Made by a program: the position numbers and the translations under genes. A stretch of DNA of 64,000 bases from Pediococcus stilesii (lineage in GTDB: Bacteria > Bacillota > Bacilli > Lactobacillales > Lactobacillaceae). Of this stretch, positions 48,225 to 57,746 are shown piece after piece. Under the pieces are notes generated by a model. It was not told the origin of the DNA. It did no database searches and worked only from the letters and a program-made list of their open reading frames with translations. Each line of letters begins with the position of its first letter. The first letter of the stretch is position 1. Where the stretch lies: assembly GCF_001437075.1 (NCBI RefSeq), contig NZ_JQBX01000008.1:34965-98964 (forward strand), in the 5' to 3' direction.

Positions 48225-48350
48225 AAGAAACCTTAAGCTGGTCCCGTGAGGCCAAAAGGCTCATTGTTCGGTATAGATTTCGTTTTATAAACGAAAAAAC
48301 TGGGATTACTGAAGCCTCTTGGATCACATTCGATCTGAGAGGCTTTTATT
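48225..48350 (+). promoter_or_regulatory. PyrR-binding attenuator before the uracil permease
   Basis: GGTCCCGTGAGGCC (48240-48253) matches the PyrR-binding-loop pattern in 13 of 14 positions or allows pairing as a GGTC/GGCC hairpin. Its GAGGC arm can pair with GCCTC (48314-48318), forming an antiterminator. In the alternative fold AAGCCTCT (48312-48319) pairs with AGAGGCTT (48338-48345), followed by TTTTATTT, which is a terminator. PyrR bound with UMP would stabilise the first hairpin and hence termination. Confidence 0.8.
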
Positions 48351-48372
48351 TATGAAAAGGAGTGCGAAATTT

Positions 48373-49665
48373 ATGTCAAAGCATGAGGAATACCGTAATC
48401 CAGAAGCAATATTGGATATTCATGATAAACCGACGTTCCCGCATTTATTAGGGTTGTCCATCCAGCATATGTTTGCGATGTTTGGATCAACGGTTTTGGT
48501 TCCAATCCTAGTTGGGTTAAACCCCGGAATTGCATTATTTAGTTCAGGGGTGGGAACGTTACTATACATATTGATTACCCAAGCTAAAATTCCCGCGTAC
48601 ATGGGATCAAGTTTTACATTCATCGTTCCAATGATGGCGCTGATGAAAACGACAGGGTACGAAGGGATCGCTCAAGGAACAATTTCAGTTGGGGTTGTTT
48701 ACCTAGTTGTGGCTTTGGTTATTAGTCAATTGGGATCAGATTGGCTGGATAAAATTTTACCACCGATTGTGGTGGGACCAATAATCATGGTGATAGGTCT
48801 TTCTTTAGCCGGTACGGCAGCCACAGATGCCACGATGCGTACAGTTGGTAAATCTAGTGTTTATGATATTAAATACTTTATGATTGCATTGGTTACGTTG
48901 CTAGTAACAATTGCTTTTAACATGTACCTTAAAGGATTTATTAGTTTAATTCCAATCCTACTTGGTCTAATAGTGGGGTATTTGTTTGCATTAATGATGG
49001 GAGTGGTCGATCTATCAGGCGTTGAGCAGGCCAAATGGCTAACCGCTCCGGCATTTGAAATTCCATTTATAAATTATAAGTTACATTTTAATATCGGTGC
49101 GGTTCTTAGTATGATGCCGTTGGCGTTTGTTACGATGACCGAGCATACGGGACATATAATGGTTTTAAACACTCTGACGCATCGTAACTTCTTTAAAGAT
49201 CCGGGACTTCATCGAACTCTTTCGGGTGATGGACTAGCTTCCATTGTAGCCGGATTCATTGGAGGACCGCCAGTTACGAGTTATGGTGAAAATATCGGTG
49301 TGTTAGCTGTGACTAGAGTTCACAGTGTCTACGTTCTAATGGGTGCAGCTGTTAGTGCCATTATCTTCAGTTTCGTTGGTAAATTAAGCGCACTGATCCA
49401 AAGCATTCCCAGCCCAGTAATTGGTGGAATTAGCTTTTTACTATTTGGAACAATTGCCGCTAATGGATTAAGAATTTTAATTGATGAAAAAGTTGATTTT
49501 AATAAGAAAAGAAATTTAATGATTGCTGCATCAATTCTTGTGATTGGAATTGGTAATGCTAGTTTCAATGTTGGAAACTTAAGTTTTTCGGGACTAGCCG
49601 TGGCAACCGTGTTGGGAGTGGCTCTAAACTTGATTCTCCCACAACAAGCTTTAAGTGAAAAATAA
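48373..49665 (+). CDS. pyrP: Uracil permease (NCS2 family)
   Basis: A 430-residue nucleobase:cation symporter of the UraA/PyrP type with about 14 membrane segments. Family features include the N-terminal LGLSIQHMFAMFGSTVLVP, MTEHTGHI with the key Glu, and GGPPVTSYGENIGV. The open frame begins at 48319 within the leader terminator, so I place the start at ATG 48373, eight bases after AAAAGGAG. The PyrR-type attenuator points to uracil rather than xanthine as substrate. Confidence 0.93.
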   Translation: MSKHEEYRNPEAILDIHDKPTFPHLLGLSIQHMFAMFGSTVLVPILVGLNPGIALFSSGVGTLLYILITQAKIPAYMGSSFTFIVPMMALMKTTGYEGIAQGTISVGVVYLVVALVISQLGSDWLDKILPPIVVGPIIMVIGLSLAGTAATDATMRTVGKSSVYDIKYFMIALVTLLVTIAFNMYLKGFISLIPILLGLIVGYLFALMMGVVDLSGVEQAKWLTAPAFEIPFINYKLHFNIGAVLSMMPLAFVTMTEHTGHIMVLNTLTHRNFFKDPGLHRTLSGDGLASIVAGFIGGPPVTSYGENIGVLAVTRVHSVYVLMGAAVSAIIFSFVGKLSALIQSIPSPVIGGISFLLFGTIAANGLRILIDEKVDFNKKRNLMIAASILVIGIGNASFNVGNLSFSGLAVATVLGVALNLILPQQALSEK

Positions 49666-49738
49666 TTTACTTTTCGAAAATTTCGTTGAAATGGTATCAT
49701 AGTATCTAACATGAGATATTTATAGGAGCTGATTTCAC

Positions 49739-50686
49739 ATGGAATGGACCGAAGTAAACGTTAAAACAACCAACGAGGCCGTCGAAGCAATAAGCAGCAT
49801 TTTCGACGGCCTCGGTGCCGTTGGTGTAAAAATTGAGGACGCCTTAGATTTTGAAAACTATCGTGCGAGCAATCCAAGTGAATTGTTTGAATTAAAAGAT
49901 ATTCCACATATTACAGAAGGAGCCATTATTTCTGCATATTATCCCGACTCGACAGATATTAAAGCCCTTGTCACTGAATTAAAAAATAAAGTTCAAGAAT
50001 TAAAGTCTTTCGGACTCGATATTGGTGAAGCAAGTGTGACAACGGTCGCAGTTCAAGATGATAATTGGGCGACGGCTTGGAAAAAGTACTACCATCCGGT
50101 GCGTCTCACTCGATATTTAACCGTTAAGCCCAGTTGGAGTGACTATAAACCGGTTGATCAGGATGAAAAAGTTATCAGTTTGGATCCTGGAATGGCTTTC
50201 GGAACTGGAACCCATCCGACGACCAGGCTTTGTCTACAAGCATTGGAACTGTATTTACGAGGTCAGGAAAGTGTGTATGATGTTGGAACCGGATCCGGCG
50301 TTTTAAGCATTGCAGCTAAGCATTTTGGTGCAAAAGAGGTGGAGGCCTTTGATGTCGATGATGTAGCAGTACAATCCGCCCAAGAAAATTTTGATTTAAA
50401 TCCGATTGCAAAGGATATTCTTGTGCGACCAAATGACTTATTAAAAGGGATTAGTCGTTCAGTTGATGTTATCGTTGCAAATATTCTATCAGAAGTACTG
50501 GTACCGCTAATTCCGCAATCTAAAAATTTATTGAATCAAAACGGATACTTAATTATGTCTGGAATTATTGATGATAAACTTGATTTGATTTTACAGACCG
50601 TTCAGGAAAATGGGCTTAAAGTTGAGGAAGTTTTATATTATGGTGAATGGCGCGGGGTCATTGCCACCAATCGGCGAGAGGATTAA
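49739..50686 (+). CDS. prmA: Ribosomal protein L11 methyltransferase
   Basis: A 315-residue SAM-dependent methyltransferase that trimethylates L11. The substrate-binding N-terminal domain is followed by a catalytic part with the SAM motif YDVGTGSGVLSIAA near 180-193 and GTGTHPTTRLC just before. AGGAG lies 10 bases before the ATG. It is followed after six bases by rsmE, the usual prmA-rsmE pair. Confidence 0.95.
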   Translation: MEWTEVNVKTTNEAVEAISSIFDGLGAVGVKIEDALDFENYRASNPSELFELKDIPHITEGAIISAYYPDSTDIKALVTELKNKVQELKSFGLDIGEASVTTVAVQDDNWATAWKKYYHPVRLTRYLTVKPSWSDYKPVDQDEKVISLDPGMAFGTGTHPTTRLCLQALELYLRGQESVYDVGTGSGVLSIAAKHFGAKEVEAFDVDDVAVQSAQENFDLNPIAKDILVRPNDLLKGISRSVDVIVANILSEVLVPLIPQSKNLLNQNGYLIMSGIIDDKLDLILQTVQENGLKVEEVLYYGEWRGVIATNRRED

Positions 50687-50692
50687 AAAGTT

Positions 50693-51430
50693 ATGCAAAG
50701 ATATTTTATTGATCACCCGTTGACCGTCAATGATGAATTTCAGATGGCTTCTGACGATTCGCATCATTTAGTGAAAGTGCTGCGTTCCTCAATTGGGGAT
50801 GAAGTTGAAATCGTTGATTCAAAAAGACACGTTTTTTTAGCTAAGGTTGTTGACATTCAGACGAATACAATTTTGACGGCAACTAAAGATATTACCAAAG
50901 CTGTCGAATTACCAATTGAAGTAACCATCGCTTGTGGAATTTCAAAAGGTGATAAAAATGAACAAATTATCAAACGAGCGACGGAACTGGGCGCTCAACA
51001 TTTTTTGTTTTTTGAGTCACGATATTCGGTTGCTAAGTGGGCTAAGTCAAAAACTGCACGCAAGTTAAAGCGACTGGGGGAAGTTGCTAAAAGTGCCGCC
51101 GAACAAGCGCATCGACAAATGATTCCAACCGTTGAGATTGTTGAAGAAAGTCAACTCCTTGAAATGGATTTTGATGACCGTTTGGTTGCCTATGAAGAAT
51201 CGGCTAAGCAAGGAGAACAATCAAATTTTAAGAAAGTTATTTCGAATCTTGCACCAGGCGATCGATTAGTAGCTGTTTTTGGACCAGAGGGCGGTTTCTC
51301 TAAAGAAGAAGTTGATAAATTCGCCCAAAGTGGTTTTACCCTAGCTGGACTCGGTCCCAGAATTCTGCGTGCCGAGACGGCACCAATGTATGTAATGGCA
51401 ACATTGTCATACCAATTTGAATTAAGATAG
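50693..51430 (+). CDS. rsmE: 16S rRNA (uracil1498-N3)-methyltransferase
   Basis: A 245-residue SPOUT-class methyltransferase. An N-terminal PUA-like domain includes DDSHHLVKVLR. The C-terminal knot carries FGPEGGFSKEEVD near 198-210 and LGPRILRAETAP. It is coupled to prmA upstream. A small membrane-protein gene follows at 15 bases. Confidence 0.95.
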   Translation: MQRYFIDHPLTVNDEFQMASDDSHHLVKVLRSSIGDEVEIVDSKRHVFLAKVVDIQTNTILTATKDITKAVELPIEVTIACGISKGDKNEQIIKRATELGAQHFLFFESRYSVAKWAKSKTARKLKRLGEVAKSAAEQAHRQMIPTVEIVEESQLLEMDFDDRLVAYEESAKQGEQSNFKKVISNLAPGDRLVAVFGPEGGFSKEEVDKFAQSGFTLAGLGPRILRAETAPMYVMATLSYQFELR

Positions 51431-51444
51431 TGGAGAAAATGATT

Positions 51445-51774
51445 ATGAAAAAGTTAAATGTGATGGCTCTTTCAGCCCATTGGCGTTATATTTTGTTTGC
51501 ATTTTTAATTGGAGTGGTATTACCGATTATCTTAAAATTATGTCACACACCATCGGTAATGATTGTGTTGTGGTTATTAATTGTTTTTAATGTTTTAGCC
51601 AGTTATGCTTTTGGTAATCTAATCAAATCAAATGGACTACACTTTTTGTTTTTATTTGTTTTTCCAATTTTGTTTTTGATTGGGGCAATCATCATCCTAC
51701 CAAGATATTCATATTACTTTACGATTGTTTATTTTTGTATCGAGTTATTGTCATATAACCTCTCAAACAGCTAA
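51445..51774 (+). CDS. Small membrane protein of unknown function
   Basis: 109 residues, almost entirely hydrophobic, with three to four predicted membrane helices (about 14-33, 37-58, 64-84, 86-102). There is no motif. I use ATG 51445, nine bases after GGAG. The longer frame from 51430 overlaps the rsmE stop. It is probably the last gene of prmA-rsmE. Confidence 0.6.
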   Translation: MKKLNVMALSAHWRYILFAFLIGVVLPIILKLCHTPSVMIVLWLLIVFNVLASYAFGNLIKSNGLHFLFLFVFPILFLIGAIIILPRYSYYFTIVYFCIELLSYNLSNS

Positions 51775-51777
51775 ATA

Positions 51778-51806
51778 TTGCAATTAAGTTGTAATAAAAG
51801 TATACT
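51778..51806 (+). promoter_or_regulatory. Promoter of rel
   Basis: TTGCAA at 51778-51783 and TATACT at 51801-51806 with 17-bp spacing. A start near 51813 is expected, only about 11 bases before the terminator stem that follows. Confidence 0.65.
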
Positions 51807-51823
51807 TAAATTTAATAAAAGTT

Positions 51824-51857
51824 AAGCACGTAGTCATTTGATTTCGTGCTTTTATTG
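51824..51857 (+). terminator. Terminator or attenuator between the rel promoter and rel
   Basis: AAGCACG (51824-51830) pairs with CGTGCTT (51845-51851), followed by TTATTGTATTT. It could end prmA-rsmE transcripts, but it also lies downstream of the rel promoter. Confidence 0.65.
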
Positions 51858-51882
51858 TATTTAAAGGTTGGTGGTGATTTTA

Positions 51883-54114
51883 ATGTCCAAAGAACCAGTA
51901 CTATCAGCAAATGATGTTATGAACATGTGTCGTCAATATATGAATGATCAACACATTGCATTTGTGCAAAAGGCATGTGACTTTGCGTCTTATGTCCATA
52001 AGGATCAGTATCGGCAATCCGGCGAGCCTTACATTATGCATCCGATCCAAGTAGCCGGCATTTTAGCTAACCTAAAAATGGACCCGGAAACAGTATCCGC
52101 TGGATTTTTACATGACACAGTGGAAGATACGTTGATCACACTCGGTGACATTGAGGAACTATTTGGCAAAGATGTTGCCGTAATCGTTGATGGTGTATCA
52201 AAAATTAGTAAAATTAAGTATAAGTCAAATCAGGAACAATTAGCTGAAAATCATCGAAAGTTATTGTTAGCAATGTCGCGTGATATTCGGGTAATCATTG
52301 TTAAATTAGCCGATCGTTTACACAACATGCGAACACTACAACATTTACGACCGGATAAACAGCGTCGCATTTCAAATGAAACTTTAGAGATATATGCGCC
52401 GTTAGCTGAACGTTTGGGAATTAGTACGATTAAGTGGGAGCTAGAAGATATTTCACTGAGATATTTGAATCCGCAACAGTATTATCGAATTGTTCATCTC
52501 ATGAATTCACGGCGTAATCAACGAGAGGGATATATTAATTCAGCAATTACCGAATTAAAAAGTGCTATTAAAGATTTACAGCTGGAACACACCGAAATTT
52601 ATGGTCGACCAAAACACATTTACTCTGTTTATCGCAAAATGGTTGATCAGCATAAGCAATTTAGCCAAATTTACGATTTATTAGCGATTCGTGTAATTAC
52701 GGATTCGGTTCGGGACTGTTATGCCGTTTTAGGCGCCATTCATGCTAAATGGAAACCAATCCCCGGTCGTTTCAAAGATTATATTGCGATGCCAAAGGCT
52801 AATATGTACCAATCATTACACACAACGGTTGTTGGTCCGGAAGGGCGACCACTTGAAATTCAGATTAGAACCGAAGAAATGCATCGGGTCGCAGAATATG
52901 GTGTTGCAGCACATTGGGCCTACAAAGAAGGTATTACTGATGAACTGTCACAAAATTCCACTGATGCAAAGTTGAATTGGTTTAAAGAAATTGTTGAACT
53001 TCAGGATGAGAGTAATGATGCTTCCGACTTTATGGAAGGCGTCAAGGGTGATTTGTTTGGGGATCGAGTTTATGCTTTCACTCCAAAAGGTGATGTTTAT
53101 GAGTTGCCAAAGGGAGCCGGACCGCTTGATTTAGCCTATACAATTCACACCGAGGTTGGGAACCACGCGACTGGGGCAAAGGTAAATGGAAAAATTGTTC
53201 CACTTGACTACACCATCAAAAATGGTGATATTGTGGAAATTTTAACCTCAAAAAGCTCCGTCGGACCTAGCCGAGACTGGGTAAAACTCGTTTCAACGCG
53301 ACGAGCACGAAATAAAATTAAGCAATTTTTCCGTCAAGAAGATCACGAGGAAAATGTGGATAAGGGTCGCGATATTTTAACCCGACAATTGGAACAAACG
53401 GGGTATGATCCTGCAGTTTTAATGGATGAACCACATTTAAAAGTGATCGCAGATAAATTGAACTTTTCACAAGTCGACGATTTACTTGCGGCGGTTGGTT
53501 TTGGAGATTTGGCGCCCGTGGGGGTGGCTAATCGTTTAACTAAGGATGTCAGAAAACAGGCTGAAGAAGACCGTCAACGAGAGGCCCAAAAACAACTTTT
53601 GGAAAGCCACGAAACCATCTCAAATGAAAACAAAAACCGGAATAAGAAAAAGAAGTCATCTTCGGAAGGAATTATCATCGAGGGTGCAGATAACTTACTG
53701 GTACGCTTAAGCCATTGCTGTAATCCTGTTCCTGGTGATGAGATTGTTGGTTATATTACCAAAGGTCGTGGAGTATCTGTACATCGAACGGAATGTCCTA
53801 ACGTCCGACATGCCGAGGAACAAGGCGAACGAATTATTTCAGTTAGTTGGGAAAATCCCGATGATGAAACTGGAAATTACTCAGCTGATCTTGAAGTTCA
53901 AGGGTATAATCGAAACGGCATGCTTAATGATGTATTAAAATCGGTTAATAACTCTACTCGAACACTATCATCTGTCAACGGAAAATTAGATCATAATCGA
54001 ATGGTCGTTATCAGTATGACTGTTGGAGTCCGTAACTTAGCTCATTTGGAAAGAGTTATGGATAGTCTTAAAAACGTGAAGGACGTCTACGTGGTTAAAC
54101 GTCCAACGCATTAA
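51883..54114 (+). CDS. rel: Bifunctional (p)ppGpp synthetase/hydrolase
   Basis: A 743-residue long RelA/SpoT homologue. The HD hydrolase domain has FLHDTVEDT near 76-84. The synthetase domain has [12 protein letters not shown] and [13 protein letters not shown], a zinc-finger-like and a C-terminal ACT domain follow. Both catalytic halves look intact, so it makes and degrades the alarmone. I use ATG 51883 after GGTGGTGAT. A terminator stem lies between its promoter and start. dtd follows after 19 bases. Confidence 0.96.
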   Translation: MSKEPVLSANDVMNMCRQYMNDQHIAFVQKACDFASYVHKDQYRQSGEPYIMHPIQVAGILANLKMDPETVSAGFLHDTVEDTLITLGDIEELFGKDVAVIVDGVSKISKIKYKSNQEQLAENHRKLLLAMSRDIRVIIVKLADRLHNMRTLQHLRPDKQRRISNETLEIYAPLAERLGISTIKWELEDISLRYLNPQQYYRIVHLMNSRRNQREGYINSAITELKSAIKDLQLEHTEIYGRPKHIYSVYRKMVDQHKQFSQIYDLLAIRVITDSVRDCYAVLGAIHAKWKPIPGRFKDYIAMPKANMYQSLHTTVVGPEGRPLEIQIRTEEMHRVAEYGVAAHWAYKEGITDELSQNSTDAKLNWFKEIVELQDESNDASDFMEGVKGDLFGDRVYAFTPKGDVYELPKGAGPLDLAYTIHTEVGNHATGAKVNGKIVPLDYTIKNGDIVEILTSKSSVGPSRDWVKLVSTRRARNKIKQFFRQEDHEENVDKGRDILTRQLEQTGYDPAVLMDEPHLKVIADKLNFSQVDDLLAAVGFGDLAPVGVANRLTKDVRKQAEEDRQREAQKQLLESHETISNENKNRNKKKKSSSEGIIIEGADNLLVRLSHCCNPVPGDEIVGYITKGRGVSVHRTECPNVRHAEEQGERIISVSWENPDDETGNYSADLEVQGYNRNGMLNDVLKSVNNSTRTLSSVNGKLDHNRMVVISMTVGVRNLAHLERVMDSLKNVKDVYVVKRPTH

Positions 54115-54133
54115 TAACGGAGGTCTAATTGTT

Positions 54134-54583
54134 ATGAAAGTTGTTATCCAACGGGTGTCACGAGCAAGTGTCTCAGTTTCAAATGAGACCAGTGGAAGTA
54201 TTGAACAGGGTTTGATGCTCCTGGTCGCATTTAATGATGACGATACGTCTGCAGACATTGAATACGCAACTCACAAAATTGTGAATATGCGGATTTTTGA
54301 AGATGCGGATGGTAAAATGAATCTTTCTGTCAAAGATGTTGAGGGATCAATTCTGTCAATTTCACAATTCACATTGTTTGCTTCAACCAAAAAAGGAAAT
54401 CGTCCTAGTTTTACCAAGTCTGGTAACCCTGCACGAGCTTCTGAATTATTTGATGAATTTAATAGTAGTGTTCAGAAGGCAGGGTTGAATGTTCAAACAG
54501 GCAAGTTTGGTGCGGATATGCAGGTTGAATTAATTAATGACGGACCGGTCACGATTCTTTTAGATACGCAAAATAAGGAATAA
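54134..54583 (+). CDS. dtd: D-aminoacyl-tRNA deacylase
   Basis: A 149-residue proofreading enzyme that removes D-amino acids from tRNA. The two signature motifs are SQFTLFA near 77-83 and NDGPVT near 135-140. GGAGG precedes the ATG. The rel-dtd pair is conserved in Firmicutes and is likely one transcript. Confidence 0.96.
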   Translation: MKVVIQRVSRASVSVSNETSGSIEQGLMLLVAFNDDDTSADIEYATHKIVNMRIFEDADGKMNLSVKDVEGSILSISQFTLFASTKKGNRPSFTKSGNPARASELFDEFNSSVQKAGLNVQTGKFGADMQVELINDGPVTILLDTQNKE

Positions 54584-54638
54584 AAATTTGAGTCGAGATG
54601 GTTAATTCTCGGCTTTTTTATTATGGAGGAATACATAA

Positions 54639-55265
54639 ATGGACATTTTTTATGATTTTGATGGAACACTTTTTGATACATACCCAGCAATGGTTGAAGC
54701 TTTTGCCACCATGGCTTCAACATTTGACGTCAGAGTTGACGAAAAACAAGTGTACAGGCAAATGCGTCAGGGTTCCTTAGGGCACGCTTTGAAAATTTTT
54801 TCAAAAGAAAATGGAGTCGACCAGGTAATTGTAGAAAAGGCTTTCCGCCACCATGAGTCTGAAATCCTCGTAAAAAGTCGACCGTTCGCGTATGTCGATG
54901 AATTATTATCGAGAGTAAAACAGACCGGCGGCCGCAATTATTTATTGACGCACCGTAATCAAGCGGCAATTGAACTATTAGATCAATTTCGACTGAAGGA
55001 GTTATTCACGGATTTTGTGACTGGGGACATGACATTCCCTCGGAAACCAGACCCAGCATCACTCGATTATTTAATTCGACGTAATGATGTTGATAAAAAA
55101 ACAGCATATATGATTGGCGATCGAAACTTAGATATCGATGCCGCACATAATGCTGGTATTAAAGGAATCCTCTTTGATCCAGATCAAATAATTGAAGTAA
55201 GCAGTCATCCGGAGTTTGAAGCAACCACATTTTTAGAAATCACTAATTATTTGTTAAAAAATTAG
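54639..55265 (+). CDS. HAD-superfamily phosphatase (PGP-like)
   Basis: A 208-residue haloacid-dehalogenase-type hydrolase. Motif I DFDGTLFDT near 6-14 carries the nucleophile Asp. Motif II is in LLTHRN, motif III the Lys of RKPDP, and motif IV GDRNLDIDAA. The substrate is unknown; phosphoglycolate-phosphatase-like enzymes are common neighbours of rel-dtd in lactobacilli. TATGGAGGA precedes the ATG. Its 3' end overlaps the convergent amidase gene by 23 bases. Confidence 0.88.
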   Translation: MDIFYDFDGTLFDTYPAMVEAFATMASTFDVRVDEKQVYRQMRQGSLGHALKIFSKENGVDQVIVEKAFRHHESEILVKSRPFAYVDELLSRVKQTGGRNYLLTHRNQAAIELLDQFRLKELFTDFVTGDMTFPRKPDPASLDYLIRRNDVDKKTAYMIGDRNLDIDAAHNAGIKGILFDPDQIIEVSSHPEFEATTFLEITNYLLKN

Positions 55266-56115
55266 TTAGACCCTTATAGACGGCCGTTGAAACTTTTTTA
55301 GGATAAGATGAACTTGAAAGAACCTTGAAATCAGAGTCAGTATTGATATATCCACCTTCAATCAAAATTGCCGGACGCTTGTTGTCCCTTAAAACTTGAT
55401 AATTGGCAAATTTAACTCCTCGATTGTAGAGCGGTATATAGTTAATCAGCTGCTTATTAATGGCTTGGGCCAACTGAATGGAACCATTGTCATGGTAATA
55501 ATATGTAGTATCTCCGGTACCCGAGTTGTTTGTGTTCGAAGAATCATAATGAATACTGATAAATGCATCTGCGTTAGACTTATTAGCAATTTGAGGACGA
55601 GGAGCAAGATCCACAAAACTGTCATTATTACGGGTCATGATAACTTTTGCTCCGGCTTGATCTAATTTAGTTTCGATCGCTTTAGAGGTCTTTAAAGTGT
55701 AATTTTTCTCCTCATGTGACTGATCGATTCCTAGAGCTCCGGAGTCCGTCCCGCCATGTCCGGGATCGATAACGATAATCGATTCGGAAAGTGGGGTCTG
55801 CTTTTGTCCCTTGGCAAATGATCGATTTGTGATCCACGAGGGAATCCAACCAATTTTAGAATCATCATATCGAATGCGATACCAGTTATTTGTTTCTGAT
55901 AAAACGCTGACGCTTTGGTATTGATCAAGAACACCAATCTTCTTAGAAGTTCGACTAGCTGATGAACGAATGGCTACTTGGTCTAAACCAACATAAACTT
56001 TTTTGGAATTAAAAAGCGGCGTGACCAAGGCAACTGCAATAATTATAAATGCTATTGAAATAATAATTTGAATTACATTTCTTTTAATAAAATTTAAAAT
56101 AATTTCTTTATTCAT
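55243..56115 (-). CDS. N-acetylmuramoyl-L-alanine amidase with SH3b domain
   Basis: A 290-residue exported wall hydrolase. An N-terminal signal-anchor helix (about 14-36) is followed by a bacterial SH3 domain (about 45-105) and an Amidase_3 catalytic domain (about 115-290). The zinc ligands are visible: His in DPGHGGTDSG, Glu in EEKNYTL and His in SIHYDSS. The catalytic Glu is in LIEGGYIN. I use ATG 56115; the GTG four codons earlier overlaps the weak ribosome site. Amidases of this kind upstream of hisS are conserved in the Lactobacillales. Confidence 0.93.
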   Translation of the reverse strand: MNKEIILNFIKRNVIQIIISIAFIIIAVALVTPLFNSKKVYVGLDQVAIRSSASRTSKKIGVLDQYQSVSVLSETNNWYRIRYDDSKIGWIPSWITNRSFAKGQKQTPLSESIIVIDPGHGGTDSGALGIDQSHEEKNYTLKTSKAIETKLDQAGAKVIMTRNNDSFVDLAPRPQIANKSNADAFISIHYDSSNTNNSGTGDTTYYYHDNGSIQLAQAINKQLINYIPLYNRGVKFANYQVLRDNKRPAILIEGGYINTDSDFKVLSSSSYPKKVSTAVYKGLTNFLTNN

Positions 56116-56200
56116 ATTTAATCTCACTTATTTATTTATATCTGTTAATCATTATATCAAAGATAATGGGGGATTTTTGTGAAGAATCAGCCTTGACTAA

Positions 56201-56227
56201 TTGAATTTTTTTTAGTACTTTTATACT
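56201..56227 (+). promoter_or_regulatory. Probable promoter of hisS-aspS
   Basis: TTGAAT at 56201-56206 and TATACT at 56222-56227, with a short 15-bp spacing. An alternative -35, TTGACT (56193-56198), is 23 bp away. Confidence 0.35.
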
Positions 56228-56234
56228 AAAGTTA

Positions 56235-56427
56235 ATATAAATCGGTGAAAAGGACTATTAAATATTGATTACATGTTTCAGAGAACTCGGTTGATGAAAA
56301 AGAGTACATGGGTCGTATTGAAGACACCTCGGAGATTGGTTGGCACCCTTTAAACGTGCTGTAGAGTATAAAATCTAAGGTGGTACCGCGTAAAGACGCC
56401 CTTGTTAATGCAAGGGCGTCTTTTATT
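56235..56427 (+). promoter_or_regulatory. T-box riboswitch with Asp (GAC) specifier
   Basis: The T-box sequence AAGGTGGTACCGCG is at 56377-56390, and a terminator AGACGCCCTTG/CAAGGGCGTCT (56394-56404 with 56411-56421) with a T tail follows. Stem I carries the AGAGA element (56279-56284 region), and the GAA-NNN-ACC-TCGGAG pattern places the specifier GAC at 56323-56325. Uncharged tRNA-Asp should therefore induce readthrough into hisS and aspS. Confidence 0.9.
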
Positions 56428-56459
56428 ATTTTCTTTAAAAAAATTTGAGGTGAATGAAA

Positions 56460-57734
56460 ATGAAATATCAAAAGCCAAAAGGAACGGCCGATATCTTACC
56501 ACCATATTCAAACGAGTGGCAGTTTGTTGAAAAAAATGCACGGGAAACATTTGCATTATATAACTACGATGAAATTAGGACACCCATTTTTGAAAGTTTT
56601 GAAGTTTTTTCACGAAGCGCTGGAGACACGTCAGACATTGTGACCAAAGAAATGTATGATTTTGACGACAAGGGTGGTCGACACATTGCATTACGCCCCG
56701 AAGGAACGGCTGGGGTAGTTCGGGCCTTTGTTGAAAATAAACTATATGGTCCAGAACATCAAAAACCGGTTAAAGTATACTATATGGGTCCAATGTTTCG
56801 TTATGAACGCCCACAATCAGGACGTTTACGCGAATTTCATCAAATTGGAGTGGAAGCATTTGGGAGCGTAAGTCCTAAAATGGATGTAGAAACGATTGCC
56901 ATGGCCATGGATTTTCTGAAAAAAGTTAAGGTAACGGGACTGAAACTTGTTATCAATACACTTGGTGATAAAGAAAGCCGTGATAATTACCGTCAGGCGC
57001 TAATTGATTATTTAGAACCTCACTATGATGAGTTAAGTGATGATTCTAAAGAACGCTTACATAAAAATCCATTGCGCGTCTTAGATAGCAAGGATAAAAA
57101 TGATCAAAAATTTGTCGCAGACGCACCCGAAATTCTGGATTATCTAACTGATAACGCTAGAGAACACTTCGAGAGCGTTAAAAACCAACTAGAAGCGCTC
57201 GGAATTGAATATATCGTGGATTCGACTATGGTTCGTGGGCTGGATTATTATAATCACACTATTTTTGAAATTATGGTTGCAAATTCACCACTGGGCAAAG
57301 GAGAAGTAACAATTTGTGCCGGTGGTCGCTATAATGGTTTGGTTGAAGAACTGGGCGGCCCAGAAGTACCTGGGGTTGGTTTTGGTTTAGGAGTCGAGCG
57401 CTTGCTTCTTTTACTAAATGAAGAAACGCAAGACATGTTACAGACTAAGCAATTAGATTTTTACGTTGTTGGGATTGGTGATGCAGTTCAAAATGAAACA
57501 CTTAAAATTGTGCATGAACTACGTCAAATGGGATTCGCAACAGAACAAGATTATCTGGATCGTAAACCCAAGGCACAATTCAAGTCGGCCGATAAGTTAA
57601 ACGCTAAATTTGTGGTAACCGTTGGTGAATCAGAAATGAATGATCATGTTTTCAAACTAAAAAACATGATGACTGGTGACGAACAAACAATTGCACTAAA
57701 AGAAATTCGTACTTTAAAAGATTTACTTAAATAA
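56460..57734 (+). CDS. hisS: Histidyl-tRNA synthetase
   Basis: A 424-residue class II aminoacyl-tRNA synthetase. The N-terminal [10 protein letters not shown], motif 2 in [11 protein letters not shown], the His-binding [12 protein letters not shown] and motif 3 [12 protein letters not shown] are conserved, and the anticodon domain is at the end. I choose ATG 56460, nine bases after GAGG; a second ATG six bases upstream is too close to it. It is followed after 12 bases by aspS, and both are controlled by the upstream T-box. Confidence 0.96.
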   Translation: MKYQKPKGTADILPPYSNEWQFVEKNARETFALYNYDEIRTPIFESFEVFSRSAGDTSDIVTKEMYDFDDKGGRHIALRPEGTAGVVRAFVENKLYGPEHQKPVKVYYMGPMFRYERPQSGRLREFHQIGVEAFGSVSPKMDVETIAMAMDFLKKVKVTGLKLVINTLGDKESRDNYRQALIDYLEPHYDELSDDSKERLHKNPLRVLDSKDKNDQKFVADAPEILDYLTDNAREHFESVKNQLEALGIEYIVDSTMVRGLDYYNHTIFEIMVANSPLGKGEVTICAGGRYNGLVEELGGPEVPGVGFGLGVERLLLLLNEETQDMLQTKQLDFYVVGIGDAVQNETLKIVHELRQMGFATEQDYLDRKPKAQFKSADKLNAKFVVTVGESEMNDHVFKLKNMMTGDEQTIALKEIRTLKDLLK

Positions 57735-57746
57735 GAGGGGAAATCA

